Below, one piece after another: positions 48,687 through 61,300 of a DNA stretch of 64,000 nucleotides. Source of the stretch: Elysia crispata. Lineage: Eukaryota; Mollusca; Gastropoda; Plakobranchidae. Position 1 is the stretch's first letter. Every line of letters begins with the position of its first letter. Location of the stretch: assembly GCA_033675545.1 (NCBI GenBank), contig JAWDGP010000900.1, positions 283,501 to 347,500 on the forward strand. The letters run 5' to 3'. A model generated the notes under the pieces. It was not told the DNA's origin, ran no database searches, and saw only the letters and a program-made list of their open reading frames with translations. Both the position numbers and the translations under genes were made by a program.

Positions 48687-49059
48687 CTGGGGAGAAACAG
48701 ATACAAGCAAAAGAAACTAGCTTAACGTTAGCTCAATCTCGTCCATTACTCTCTACTATTTTCTTTTTGTATAAGACAATATGCCCTACGTTCATTTGAA
48801 ATTCCACATGTAAACTACGTAAAAACACCGATTAAAATAATGAAGCACTAGGAGAGAATGCAGTTCCTACAAGCGCTTTCTTTTTTTTTTTTCGTTTTTT
48901 TTCCCTAAATATTTTCTGGTCATATCCAGATGAGTTGAATGCGTTAGTCATAGGTGGATACCTTCCACATTAAACATAACTCCGCTTATAAAGGACACAC
49001 TTCACATTAAACATAACTCTGTTTATCTGGACACCCTAGAACTGTCAACATTACATATG

Positions 49060-50322
49060 AGTAACTTAAATGATACGGTCAAGATGATGCATAAATTCAC
49101 TAAGGTGATACCGTCAACATAATGCATAACTTCACTTATGTGATACCGTCAAAATAATGGATAGCTTCACTTATGTGATACCGTCAACATGATTCATAAC
49201 TTCACTTATGTGATACCGTCAACATAATCCATAAATTCACTTATGTGATACCGTCAACATAATGCATAATTTCACTTATGTGATACCGTCAACATAATGC
49301 ATAACTTCAATTATATGATGCCGTCAGCATAATTCATAAATTCACTTATGTGATACCGTCAACATGATTCATAACTTCACTTATGTGATACCGTCAACAT
49401 AATCCATAAATTCACTTATGTGATACCGTCAACATAATGGATAGCTTCACTTATGTGATACCGTCAACATGATTCATAACTTCACTTATGTGATACCGTC
49501 AACATAATCCATAAATTCACTTATGTGATACCGTCAACATAATGCATAATTTCACTTATGTGATACCGTCAACATAATGTATAACTTCAATTATATGATG
49601 CCGTCAGCATAATTCATAAATTCACTTATGTGATACCGTCAACATAATCCATAACTTCACTTATGTGATACCGTCAACATAATGCATAACTTCACTTATG
49701 TGATACCGTCAACATAATGCATAATTTCACTTATGTGATACCGTCAACATAACGCATAATTTCACTTATGTGATACCGTCAACATAACGCATAATTTCAC
49801 TTATGTGATACCGTCAACATAATGCATAATTTCACTTATGTGATACTGCCAACATGATGCATAATTTCACTTATGTGATACCGTCAACATAACGCATAAT
49901 TTCACTTATGTGATACCGTCAACATAATGCATAATTTCACTTATGTGATACTGCCAACATGATGCATAATTTCACTTATGTGATACCGTCAACATAACGC
50001 ATAATTTCACTTATGTGATACCGTCAACATAATGCATAATTTCACTTATGTGATACTGCCAACATGATGCATAATTTCACTTATGTGATACCGTCAACAT
50101 AACGCATAATTTCACTTATGTGATACCGTCAACATAATGCATAATTTCACTTATGTGATACTGCCAACATGATGCATAATTTCACTTATGTGATACCGTC
50201 AACATAATGCATAATTTCACTTATGTGATACTGCCAACATGATGCATAACTTCACTTATGTGATACCGTCTTCATAATCCATAACTTCACTTATGTGATA
50301 CCGTCAATATAATGCATAACTC
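49060..50322. repeat. 35-bp minisatellite, about 36 copies, with a 105-bp higher-order repeat
   Basis: Unit TTCACTTATGTGATACCGTC + AACATAATGCATAAC. From about 49,846 the CTGCC variant recurs at 49,951, 50,056 and 50,161, exactly 105 bp apart: a three-unit higher-order repeat. An earlier block (49,190-49,400) recurs at 49,460-49,660. It ends about 25 bp from the exon B donor. Confidence 0.98.
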
Positions 50323-50345
50323 CATGGCAACAGGTTGGGTCTTAC

Positions 50346-50408
50346 CCAATCTGCTCTCTGAAGCTCCTCCAACCTCCTGGCATCCTCGTCCTCTGTTTGG
50401 CTCAGCTG
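50346..50408 (-). CDS. spire: spire exon B: short linker between KIND and WH2-A
   Basis: 63 bp, phase 0 to 0, 21 residues: QLSQTEDEDARRLEELQRAD then W. The acidic run followed by LEEL..ADW matches the family just before the first WH2 repeat. The acceptor is CACTTTAG|CAG and the donor TGG|GTAAGA. The exon is too short to stand out as an open frame, but its sequence is specific and it joins exon C in frame through the [11 protein letters not shown] junction. About 25 bp below the donor the 35-bp minisatellite of 49,060-50,320 begins. Confidence 0.9.
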
Positions 50409-50439
50409 CTAAAGTGGGATAAACAAGCGGAGATATTCA

Positions 50440-51330
50440 GGGAGTGAAAGAAGAAGAGGAATGAAGTAAAAGCAGAAAGTGAGAGTTGATAGGAGTGGCT
50501 ACCAACAATTGTTGAGGAGAAAAGAGCCAGATACAGTAGAGATTGAATGATAGGGAGGATTAACAGGACAAGAGACGGTGCAGCTAGTATACGTACATAC
50601 CAAGAGAGTCAGCCAGAGAAGACAATAAGGAGAGGTTAAGATTAACATAGTCAAAGAAAGTAAGAGAAAGCGAGTTAGAGAGAGTTGATAGCGAATGGCA
50701 GTAGAGAAAAAGTGAAAACAGAAGGGAGAATGAGTGAAAGTAGTAAGCGAGTAAGAGAGACTGCGAAGTGAATGAAAGTAGAGAAAAAAATAGTCAGTGC
50801 TAGTAGAGGGAAAGACAGACAGAGAGAGTTGAGAGTGATTAAAGTCAAGATTAAGCAAGTCAGAGTACTCAGAGAGAGAAAAGAGTTAGTGGCAGTAGAA
50901 TGTAATCGACTCAGAGTGAGTTCTGTAGAGAGTGAGTGAAAATCGAGGGTAAGAGAATCGTAGACAACAGACAGTGCCAGAGAGTAAAGCTGATAGGGAA
51001 TGTAGGGAGAGGAGAGTGGTTGAAATGAGAGAATAAGGAGGGAAAGAGAACAGACAGTGAGTGAAAGTAAGGAGTAAGCGAGTCAGAGAGAGCAGAGATT
51101 GAGTGAAAATAGAGAGTAAGCAATACACAGACAATAAGGAGACAGTGAAAGTAGAGAGTAAGAGAGTCAGGTGAATAAGGCGTCAGTTAAAGCAGAGAGT
51201 TATAGAGTCAGAAGAGAAAATAAGAAGTCAGTAAAAGTAGAGAATAAGAGAGTCATAGAGATTAAGGAGTGAGTGAAAGTAGAGAGATGGGAGTGACTGA
51301 AAATAACGAGAGAGTGAGTGAAACTAGAGG
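50440..51330. repeat. purine-rich degenerate repeat region
   Basis: Irregular copies of 'gagtgaaagtagagagtaagagagtcagagagag', apparently a decayed extension of the 41-bp array that follows. It is in spire intron A/B. Confidence 0.75.
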
Positions 51331-51339
51331 GTAAGACAG

Positions 51340-53135
51340 GCAGAAACAGTGGATAGTGAGTAAAGCGAGTCAAAGAAAGAAAGTGAGTTAGACAGTGAAT
51401 AGAGTGAGTGAATGTAGATTGTCATAGGTTATAGTGAGAATAGAGTGAGTGAAAGTAGGCTGTAATAAGTGACAGTGAGAAGAGAGTGAGAGGAAGTACA
51501 CTGTTATAAGTCATAGTGAGTAGAGACTGAGTGAAAGTAGACTGTAATAAGTTATAGTGAGAAGAGAGTGAGAAAATAGTAGACTGTAATAAGTCACAGT
51601 GAGAAGAGAGTGAGTGAAAGTAGAATGTAATATTTCATAGTGAGAAGAGAGTGAGTGAAGGTAGAATGTAATATTTCATAGTGAGAAGAGAGTGAGTGAA
51701 AGTAGAATGTAGTATTTCATAGTGAGAAGAGAGTGAGTGAAAGTAGACTGTAATAAGTCATAGTGAGTAGAGAGTGAGAAAATAGTAGACTGTAATAAGT
51801 CACAGTGAGAAGAGAGTGAGTGAAAGTAGAATGTAATATTTCATAGTGAGAAGAGAGTGAGTGAAGGTAGAATGTAATATTTCATAGTGAGAAGAGAGTG
51901 AGTGAAAGTAGAATGTAGTATTTCATAGTGAGAAGAGAGTGAGTGAAAGTAGAATGTAGTATTTCATAGTGAGTAGAGACTGAGTGAAAGTAGACTGTAA
52001 TAAGTTATAGTGAGAAGAGAGTGAGAAAATAGTAGACTGTAATAAGTCACAGTGAGAAGAGAGTGAGTGAAAGTAGAATGTAATATTTCATAGTGAGAAG
52101 AGAGTGAGTGAAGGTAGAATGTAATATTTCATAGTGAGAAGAGAGTGAGTGAAAGTAGAATGTAGTATTTCATAGTGAGAAGAGAGTGAGTGAAAGTAGA
52201 CTGTATTAAGTCATAGTGAGTAGAGAGTGAGTAAAAGTAGACTGTAATAAGTCATAGTGAGAAGAGAGTGAGTGAAAGTAGACTGTATTAAGTCATAGTG
52301 AGAAGAGAGTGAGTGAAAGTAGACTGTATTAAGTCATAGTGAGAAGAGAGTGAGTGAAAGTAGACTATAATAAGTCATAGTGAGAAGATAGTGAGTGAAA
52401 GTAGACTGTAATAAGTCATAGTGAGTAGAGAGTGAGTGAAAGTAGACTGTATTAAGTCATAGTGAGTAGAGAGTGAGTGAAAGTAGACTGTAATAAGTCA
52501 TAGTGAGTAGAGAGTGAGTGAAAGTAGACTGTAATAAGTCATAGTGAGTAGAGAGTGAGTGAAAGTAGACTGTAATAAGTCATAGTGAGAAGAGAGTGAG
52601 TGAAAGTAGACTGTAATAAGTCATAGTGAGTAGAGAGTGAGTGAAAGTAGACTGTAATAAGTCATAGTGAGAAGAGAGTGAGTGAAAGTAGACTGTAATA
52701 AGTCATAGTGAGAAGAGAGTGAGTGAAAGTAGACTGTAATAAGTCATAGTGAGTAGAGAGTGAGTGAAAGTAGACTGTAATTAGTCATAGTGAGAAGAGA
52801 GTGAGTGAAAGTAGACTGTAATTAGTCATAGTGAGAAGAGAGTGAGTGAAAGTAGACTGTAATAAGTCATAGTGAGAAGAGAGTGAGTGAAAGTAGACTG
52901 TAATTAGTCATAGTGAGAAGAGAGTGAGTGAAAGTAGACTGTAATTAGTGATAGTGAGAAGAGAGTGAGTGAAAGTAGAATATAATAAGTCATAGTGAGA
53001 AGAGAGAGAGTGAAAGTAGACTGTATTAAGTCATAGTGAGAAGAGAGAGAGTGAAAGTAGACTGTAATAAGTCATAGTGAGAAGAGAGAGATTGAAAGTA
53101 GACTGTAATAAGTCATAGTGAGCAGAGAAGGAGTA
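51340..53135. repeat. 41-bp minisatellite, about 43 copies, with higher-order structure
   Basis: Unit AGTGAGAAGAGAGTGAGTGA + AAGTAGACTGTAATAAGTCAT. The marker GTGAGAAAATAGTAG occurs near 51,568, 51,774 and 52,021, spaced 206 and 247 bp (five and six units): blocks copied as multi-unit segments. The later part (52,180-53,000) is nearly homogeneous. Confidence 0.98.
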
Positions 53136-53169
53136 AAAGTACAGAGCAGATAGTGGGTGATAGTAGAGA

Positions 53170-53705
53170 GAAGAGTGGATCGAAGCAGAGAATAAGCGTG
53201 TCAAAGAGAGAAGACAGTGTGCCAAAGTAGAGAGAAAGCGAGTCATAGAGAGAAGAGAGAGGAGAGTGAGCGAAGGTAGAGAGTGAGACAATATGGCAGT
53301 AGAGAGAGTCTCAAAGTAGGGAGAAAGCGAGTCAGAGAGAGACATAGAGTAAAGACAGAGCGAAGGTAGAGAGTGAGACAATATGGCAGTAGAGAGTGTG
53401 TCAAAGTGACAGAAAGCGAGTCAGAGAGAGACATAGATTAAAGATTGACTGAAGGTAGAGAGTGAGACAATATGGCAGTAGAGAGAGTCTCCAAGTAGAC
53501 AGAAAGCGAGTGAGAGAGAGAGAGACATAGAGTAAAGACAGAGCGAAGGTAGAGAGTGAGACAATATGACAGTAAAGAGTGTGTCAAAGTAGAGAGAAAG
53601 CGAGTGAGAGAGAGACATAGAGTAAAGACAGAGCGAAGGTAGAGAGTGAGACAATATGGCAGTAGAAAGTGTGTCAAAGTAGAGAGAAAGCGAGTCAGAG
53701 AGAGA
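53170..53705. repeat. ~100-bp minisatellite, about 5 copies
   Basis: Theme 'cgagtcagagagagacatagagtaaagacagagcgaaggtagagagtgagacaatatggcagtagagagtgtgtcaaagtagagagaaag'. Confidence 0.93.
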
Positions 53706-53708
53706 CAT

Positions 53709-53890
53709 AACTTGTCTCTCATAATGAGTCACCTTGACGCGCAAGGTGAGACATTCACTTGTCTCTCATAATGAGTCACCATGGCGCGCAAGGTGAGACA
53801 TTAACTTGTCTCTTATACTAATCCATCATGGCAAAAAAGATGAAAAACCAGCTTCTCTCCTATAAGACACTTATAATGGCGAGAAAGTAA
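53709..53890. repeat. ~48-bp repeat, 2 good and 2 decayed copies, up to exon A donor
   Basis: CTTGTCTCTCATAATGAGTC + ACCATGGCGCGCAAGGTGAGACATT, repeated with decay toward the exon A donor at 53,918. Confidence 0.88.
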
Positions 53891-53917
53891 TGTAAAGAAG
53901 GTAAAGGGGGAACTTAC

Positions 53918-54043
53918 CTCCTTGCCGGCAGCGACCTTGTCCAGGAATGTAAAGAGTTCACCAGCCTCCGTGGCCAGCGCTCGACACACAGCCTTGTAGT
54001 GGTGAGATGCGTCTTGTTTGGTGGACAAGTGTCTCACACACAT
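53918..54043 (-). CDS. spire: spire exon A: C-terminal part of KIND domain
   Basis: 126 bp, phase 0 to 0, 42 residues beginning MCVRHLSTKQDASHHYKAVC and ending in DKVAAGKE. The HYKAVCRAL...ELFTFLDK stretch is the conserved end of the Spire KIND domain, which in the family binds the C-terminal tail of Fmn-type formins. The acceptor is a TAG just before the ATG at 54,043 and the donor is GAG|GTAAGTT at 53,918. The ATG is internal to the protein rather than a start, because the family has about 150 KIND residues before this point. Those residues must come from exons upstream, probably beyond the window. Confidence 0.93.
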
Positions 54044-54396
54044 CTAGGAGGAAGGCGGAGGAGAAACGGTTAGAAGTAAATCGGTCTGGATGTGGTTGTA
54101 CATAATTGCAGTTGCTCCGATCCTGTGTCAATTTCAATGACAACGAGAAATTGGTGAATCTTTAATCTGCTTCTGCATAAATTTTTCTGACAACATAGAA
54201 TATGACGACGACGAAGAAGAAGAAGATGATGATTTGTTTCCTCTCTTTGACTTGACAGAGATGAATGCCGGACAAATCAAGCAACGAAACACTTAGTGAC
54301 TAAGTGAAGCGTTGTACACAGAAACAGAAACATGATCGAACAGTTCTATCTTTTGTCTTTTGACTAAGCTCAACACATGTAACCCTTCCCCCCTCC

Positions 54397-54399
<3 letters not shown>
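54044..54399. other. spire intron upstream of exon A
   Basis: Contains an acidic-looking GAC/GAA/GAT trinucleotide stretch at 54,203-54,232. No further KIND exon is recognised here or upstream to 64,000. Confidence 0.6.

Positions 54400-54400
<1 letters not shown>

Positions 54401-54468
<68 letters not shown>
54401..54468. repeat. (CT)34 microsatellite
   Basis: Uninterrupted CT for about 68 bp. Confidence 0.98.
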
Positions 54469-54474
<6 letters not shown>

Positions 54475-54659
54475 ATCTCTCGAATACAACACAAACACTC
54501 CTGTCCGCAGGCTTAAAGTCTAACAGGTCCAGTCGCAGCTTGGTTTCCCCCTTACGATTCGAGGGACACATCTGTAACGACTGTTTGATAAACATGATGG
54601 TCGGTAATTTCACTGGCGTGATTCAAGTTACACTCTTCCCTTTCTATACATGTGATATT

Positions 54660-55030
54660 TGAGTCAATTCTTGACTAACTGTCCTTATGACATTTACGTC
54701 AATTCCACTCACATTGTGTTCTTTAATATGTGATGTTGTTTACTTTCTATAGCGAGATACTAGTTACCCTCTAGATTTGCTATCCTTATATGACATTTAC
54801 GTCAATTCCAGACACAACGTTACATAATATGTGATGGTCTGTACATTCTACAGCGAGATATTAGTTACCCTCTAGCCTTACTATCCTTATATGACATTTA
54901 AGCCAATTCCAGACGCAACTTTCTTAAATATGTGATGATCTGTATTTTCTATAGCGTAATGTAACCCTCTTGTCTTACTATCTTTTTGTCAAGGCACATT
55001 ATGTCCTTAAATATGCGACGGTCTGAACTG
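54660..55030. repeat. ~117-bp repeat, about 3 copies
   Basis: Theme 'tccttatatgacatttacgtcaattccagacacaac...atatgtgatggtctgtactttctatagcgagatactagttaccctctag'. Confidence 0.9.
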
Positions 55031-56190
55031 GCGTGATACAAGTTGCCGTCTTCATCTAAAATCAGTCTGCCACTTCAGTAAATTTCCCTCCTGAATCACT
55101 TACTATTCCTAGTATGCATCGATAATTCAAATCGTGCTATCATGAGCATCTCCTCACTTGATATCAAAAGAGGGATGCTATGAAATACCACCTCTGTTTA
55201 TGATCTTTAAGTTGCAGGGAAAAAAAATAACCGTTTTACACACATTTTTCCTATCCCGTGCGAGCTACAAGTTACCAGTGCCGATCGCTACTTACTAAGG
55301 CTAGCACGCCATACCAGCTGTTAGAAAGGAAGCGCTCAACACACACTTTGCCTTCTGAATAGATACGTGTTTAGGGTGATGAGACAGAGACACAACAAAG
55401 GCATTGACTGTGGCCAGTGTGTCCACTGTGTCCAGTGTCCATATCAGGTGGGCTGGATCACAGCAGCAGGTGCTATTCCTGAATTGTCCAAGATGAAAGA
55501 TGACCAGGTAAAACCGCGCTTATTATATTAAAAAAAAAGTAGCCTTGTTGAGCTTTTTAACACGGTCAAGTTTCAGAGCAGAGGAATTATCGACGAAAGA
55601 GCGATATAGAAACAGAAAGAGTGAGAAAAAGATCGAGATATAATGTGAGGAATGGAGAGCAAATGAGAGTCAGTGAGAAAAGGAGAGAAAAAAAAGAGGA
55701 AGTACATAGAGACGCAGGAAAAGAGCGAAACAGAGTGAGAAGAAAGTGATAGAGAGACACAATAAGGACAGAGACAACTAAAAATTAACACAGCATCTTG
55801 TGAAGTTCAGCTTATGGTATGAAGTCATGGTTCTCGGAACTTGACAATCGAAACAAGAGCTGAGAGTAAAGTTGGAGATAGAAAAACAAACAGCGGAATC
55901 AGAAGATAACTTTGAGAGCAGAGACAACCACCTCAAAACACTTTACCAAGAGTTAGGGGAGAGCGAATACAAGGAATGAGCTGGCATGGCAAATTATTAG
56001 CAAATGAGGTGCCTGTTGGTCATCCGAGGCTTTCACTTGATAAAGGATGGACCATTGTGTGGACATACTGGAAACATGGCTGACCAGATAAACTGTTAAT
56101 AATTATGCTCGTTCCGTTGATTCTCTATTCTCGAATCCTCTCTCAACCATTTTCGTTCTCTGGCTCTATCGGTTGGCCTGGGTTCTTTTC
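55031..56190. other. non-repetitive region, purine-rich in part
   Basis: Purine-rich low-complexity sequence at 55,590-55,760. A plus-strand cysteine-rich frame near 55,395-55,508 is discussed under rejected observations. Confidence 0.5.
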
Positions 56191-56204
56191 TTACACCTTG
56201 TTAT

Positions 56205-57000
56205 CAATTTGCCGTCGTCCTGGAGACCAGTAACAGAAGCATACCGTCATCCTCATGACGACAGTAGCGTACCATCGTCGTGGTGACCAGTATCAGTAGC
56301 ATACCGTCATCCTCATGACGACAGTAGCACACGATCGTCGTAGTGACCAGTAACAGAAGCATACCGTCATCCTCATGACGACAGTAGCACACGATCGTCG
56401 TGGTGACCAGTAACAGAAGCATACCGTCATCTTCATGACGACAGTAGCACACGATCGTCCTGGAGACCAGTAACAGAAGCATACCGTCATCCTCATGACG
56501 ACAGTAGCACACGATCGTCGTGGTGACCAGTAACAGAAGCATACCGTCATCCTCATGACGACAGTAGCACACGATCGTCGTGGTGACCAGTAACAGTAGC
56601 ATACCGTCATCCTCATGACGACAGTAGCACACGATCGTCGTAGTGACCAGTAACAGAAGCATACCGCCATCCTCATGACGACAGTAGCACACGATCGTCC
56701 TGGAGACCAGTAACAGAAGCATACCGTCATCCTCATGACGACAGTAGCACACGATCGTCGTGGTGACCAGTAACAGTAGCATACCGTCATCCTCATGACG
56801 ACAGTAGCACACGATCGTCGTGGTGACCAGTAACAGTAGCATACCGTATCGCTATGACGACAGTAGCACACAATCGTCGTGGTGACCAGTAACAGTAGCA
56901 TACCGTCATCCTCATGACGACAGTAGCGTACCATCGTCGTGGTGACCAGTAACAGTATCATACCGTCATTATTCTGTCTTAAGTTCTGTAATGGTAGCAT
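56205..57000. repeat. 60-bp minisatellite, about 13 copies
   Basis: Unit TGGTGACCAGTAACAGTAGC + ATACCGTCATCCTCATGACGACAGTAGCACACGATCGTCG. The period of 60 leaves two overlapping minus-strand frames of 212 and 235 codons open (20-residue repeats), which is not evidence of coding. ATGACGACAG and CGATCG occur in nearly every unit. Confidence 0.97.
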
Positions 57001-57059
57001 ACTATCGTCCTTGTGACCTGTAGCGGTAGCATATCATCATCCTGGTGACCTGCAATAGT

Positions 57060-57810
57060 ACGTTCTTTATACTATCTCATGACCTGTAATAGTAGCATAT
57101 CTTCATTATTACGTCTTATGTTCTGTAACGGTAGCATATCGCCATCATTTTGTCTAATGACCGTCATCGTGGTGAGCAGTGGCGGTAACATACCGCCATC
57201 AAACTGCTTCGTATCCTGCGTGCGTTGCATGCCTTATTTATACACTCTGATGTCCTGTGACCTTTATTTGCCGTCATTACACAATCTGATTTCCTGTGAC
57301 CGTTATATCCCGTCATTATACACTCTCTCATGTCATGTGACCGTAATATGCGTTCATTATTCACTCTGATGTCCTGTTACCGTTATATGCCGTCATTATA
57401 CAATCTGATGTCCTGTGACCGTTATATCCTGTCATCGCTATAGCCGACATTATACAATCTGATGTCTTATGACCGTTAAACGTCGCCATTATGTATAATT
57501 ATAAATTATATATATATATATATATTTAGTATTTCACATTTCCTATAACGCTAAAGCATGTTGTCATACACTCTGATGTCCTGCGATCTTTATGTGCTCT
57601 CCTTATTCACTCTGATGTCCGGCAACGGCTCTATGCCATTTTTATACTCTCTGATGTCCTGTGACCATTACATGCCGTCATTATACACTCTGATGTCCTG
57701 TGACCGTTACATGCCGTCATTATACAATCTGATGTCCTGCGATCGTTCTATACCGTCATTATACGTTATGATGTCCTATGACCGTTATATGCCGCCATTA
57801 CGAAACAGAG
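57060..57810. repeat. ~40-bp minisatellite, about 16 copies
   Basis: Theme TTATACACTCTGATGTCCTG + TGACCGTTATATGCCGTCA, interrupted near 57,490-57,550 by A+T-rich sequence with (TA)8. Confidence 0.93.
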
Positions 57811-58081
57811 TCAAGCCAGCCAATCCAACATGTGTGAAGTGAGAAGTTGAAGGTCGAGTACATTGATTCCATGGTAACAGGACCTGGCAACGATGCGTCA
57901 CACTTACACACATATGCACATTCAGCATACTAGTCTTATAAATTCCATTGTGGAAAACCCAAATCTAGTTGGTCTCAACCATCTGGGCTACCGTTACAAG
58001 GGGACAGCTCTAGGTTTGCGAGAGAAGCAAGAGTAGGGCCTACTTCAAATTTGTTCGTTTGTAAAACTATTTATGATAACC

Positions 58082-58084
<3 letters not shown>

Positions 58085-58165
<81 letters not shown>
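58085..58165. repeat. (CT)40 microsatellite
   Basis: Uninterrupted CT for about 80 bp, followed by C-rich pyrimidine sequence. 57,811-58,084 and 58,166-58,520 show nothing else. Confidence 0.98.
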
Positions 58166-58169
<4 letters not shown>

Positions 58170-59194
58170 TTTCTGTCCCTCCTTATCCCGCTATCTATGT
58201 CTAATTCGGTCGGCTTCTCCCCCCTGGCCCCCTCTCCCTTACCTCACCATTCTTCCAATTTCGCCTCATCTCACTACTTTTGACAAGGGTTCCCTCCCCT
58301 CTTTCAAGCTACATTTATATCAGATTTTAACGAGATTTTTCATGTGTCAATGATTCTCTTTCATCGTTCATATTTTTGTTAGTCCCTCTGCGGTACACAT
58401 TCCTACACCAAATCAGTTCTACGCATTAACCTTAACAGTGAAACATTTACACCACTGTCTGATCTATAAACTGCTCATATCATCACTGTCTGCCCTATAA
58501 TATTTATACAGAAGAGAGAGAGAGATTTAAAAAACGGAAAGACCAGAAACTAATGGAGCTACGTGGATACATAAAGAGATAAAAAAAAGCTGCATGATTC
58601 TCGATGAGATAAGAACAGGATCACACAGCCACATGAAGAAACATAGAATTAATACACACATACACAACAAGAGATAATGAAACAGAGCCAGCCACACAGA
58701 TAAATAAAGAGGGCAGAAAATAGCCATAGAGATACATAAAGAGATACAGACAAATAGAGCTATAGAGATACATAAATAGACAAACAGAGCCACATAAATA
58801 CAAAAAGAGATACAGACAAATAGAGCCACACAGATATATACTGTACCTCCAGACAGGCAAACAAATACAGCCATCGAAATATTTTAAGAGAGACAGACAG
58901 ATACATAAAGAGAGGCAGACAAATAGAGCCGTAGAAATACATAAAGAGAGATAGCCAAAGGGATCAACACCGATTCATAAAGAGAAAGGCAAATAGAGCC
59001 ATACAGATATATACTGTACAGCGAATGAAATACATAAAGAGAGACAGACAAATAGAGGAAGAGAAAATACACAGATAGAGACAAAAAGAGCTTCAAAGAT
59101 ACATAAAGAGAGACAGATAAATAGAGCCATAGAGACAGATGAAAGGAGACAAACAAATAGAGCCGTCAAAGAGAAGTTTTTTGGTTTTTTATAT

Positions 59195-59242
59195 TTTTTT
59201 TTTTTTGGGGTGTGTGTGTGGGTGGGGGGGGGGGGGGGGGGG
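59195..59242. repeat. T-run, (GT)n and G19 run
   Basis: T13, then GGGG, (TG)n and an uninterrupted run of 19 G at 59,224-59,242. It could form a G-quadruplex on the plus strand. Confidence 0.95.
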
Positions 59243-59250
59243 AAAAGAGA

Positions 59251-59340
59251 GTATTTGGCTGGACTATACACAACAGAGAGAGTAAGGGTCCCCTAGAAAA
59301 GAAAGCAGTGTTTTCAGTAGAGGTCTGTCTTCATGAATCT
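59251..59340 (+). repeat. left arm of ~90-bp imperfect inverted repeat
   Basis: GTATTTGGCTGGACTATACA through AGGGTCCCCTAG, GAAAGCAGTGTTTTCAGTA and GTCTGTCTTCATGAA. The same order appears reverse-complemented at 59,651-59,790. Confidence 0.85.
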
Positions 59341-59550
59341 TTACATCAAGGGAGATAGACAAAAAGAGCCACAGAGATACATAAAAAGAGACAGACAAAT
59401 AGAGACACAGATAGAGCCACAAACAGATCCACAATGATACATAAAGAGAGAAAATACAAATACAGCCACAGAGATGCATTACGAGGGACAGACAAATAGA
59501 GCCACAGAGATATATGAAGAGATAGACAAAAAGAGCCATTAAGATACATG

Positions 59551-59790
<240 letters not shown>

Positions 59791-59989
59791 TCGACTTCTC
59801 TCTGACGGATCGTGAACATTTCATGGAAAGCTGTGGTGCTATAGAAGCACACAAAACGTGAAGCAACAAGGAAGTGACAGATAAAGGCTGACCAACAGCC
59901 CAACTTTCAGGCGCGGTAAGCCGACAGGTTCAAATATCGTGGGGTTTCAAAATTAGTCGACAGGAGGAGCGAGTGAACACGGTGTCGGC

Positions 59990-60665
59990 CGTGCTGCAAT
60001 CTTAAGAGCAGTTTAGGGACGATTCCGACACATGAATCAAACAGTTTAGTGACCGATTCCGACACACGAATCAAGCAGTTTAGTGACCGATTCCGACGCG
60101 ACACACGTAAAAGGTAAATTAACGACCGATTCCGATACGTAAAAGGCAAATTAAGGATCGATTTCGACATACGTAAAACCCAGATTAAGGACCGATTCCG
60201 ACACACGTTAAAGAAAATTAAGGACCAATTTCCACACACATAAAAGGAGATCAAGGACCAATTTCGACACACATAAAAGGAGATTAAAGACCAATTCCCA
60301 CACATACATAAAAGGCTGTTTAGGGACAAATTCTGAATTCTGTAAGTGGCAAATTAAAGACCTTTTCTGACACAAGTACAAAGCAGATTAAGAAATGATT
60401 CTTACACACACGTACAAGACAGATTAGGAGCCGAATCCGACTCACGAACGAACAAATTCGGAACCGAATCCGGCATCTGTATCAAGCAGAACGTAGAAAC
60501 AGATTCCAAAACCCGTACATGGCAGAATGGGCACCGCTTTCAATTCACTTATAAATGCAGATTAGGTACCGATTCCGATTCTAGTACAAGGCTAATTAAG
60601 TACCGATTCTGACTCACGTATAAGGCAGAACATAGCGACCGACTCCAAAACACGTAAAAGGAAGA
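59990..60665. repeat. ~35-45-bp degenerate minisatellite
   Basis: Theme 'aaggaccgattccgacacacgtaaaaggcaaatt', about 16 copies of increasing divergence. Confidence 0.92.
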
Positions 60666-60739
60666 TTACAACCGTTGCATAATTCAAGTAAAGGCCAGAA
60701 TATTAAATTGGTTGTTACTGACCACTTTAACTCCATAGC

Positions 60740-61300
60740 TATTAAGTTAACTAGAACCTCGCAGTTTCAAAAAAATTGTAACTCACGGTTCAAGATCAGG
60801 ACAACATTGAATGTAACCTCACGGCTCCAGACCACTATAACTGTAACCTCACAGCTCAAGACAACTTTAACTGTAGCTTCACGGTTCCAGACAATTTTAA
60901 CTGTAACCTCACGGTTCCAGACAACTTTAATTGTAATCTCACGGTTCCAGACCACTATAAATGTAGCCTCACGGCTCCAGACCACTATAATTGTAACCTC
61001 ACAGCTCAAGACAACATTGAATGTAACCTCACGGCTCCAGACCACTATAATTGTAAACTCACAGCTCAAGACAACTTCAACTGTAGCCTCACGGTTCCAG
61101 ACAATTTTAACTGTAACCTCACGGTTCCAGACAACTTTAACTGTAACCTCACGGTTCCAGACCACTATAAATGTAGCCTCACGGCTCAAAAAAAAAATTG
61201 AATTGTAACCTCACGGTTCCAGGCACCTGTAACGTCACGGCTCCAGACAATTTTAACTGTAACCTCATGGCTTCAACTGTAACCTCACACTTAATATTAA
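60740..61300. repeat. 30-bp minisatellite, about 18 copies
   Basis: Unit TAACTGTAACCTCACGGTTC + CAGACAACTT. The period of 30 leaves frames of 140-177 codons open on both strands (10-residue repeats). Larger blocks of about six units (starting near 60,795 and 61,007) are near-identical. Confidence 0.96.

Larger units (their letters stand above)
58530..59545. repeat. ~34-bp degenerate minisatellite, interrupted
   Basis: Theme 'agacagacaaatagagccacagagatacataaagag', two or more blocks (58,640-59,165 and 59,340-59,545) separated by the T/G-run segment and one arm of an inverted repeat. Confidence 0.9.

Noticed and set aside
54203..54232. Acidic Asp/Glu stretch on the plus strand near the KIND exon
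   Set aside because: On the opposite strand to spire and only a GAC/GAA/GAT simple repeat; not the missing acidic KIND segment.
55371..55511. Plus-strand cysteine-rich frame (DCGQCVHCVQCPYQVGW) ending at a GTAAAA donor-like site, reminiscent of half a CXXC zinc finger
   Set aside because: The cysteines come from a short 'tgtcca' repeat, the sequence after them does not match a CXXC domain, and no partner exon was seen.
56204..57000. Two minus-strand frames of 212 and 235 codons with 20-residue repeats
   Set aside because: Product of a 60-bp minisatellite, no start context, no unique sequence.
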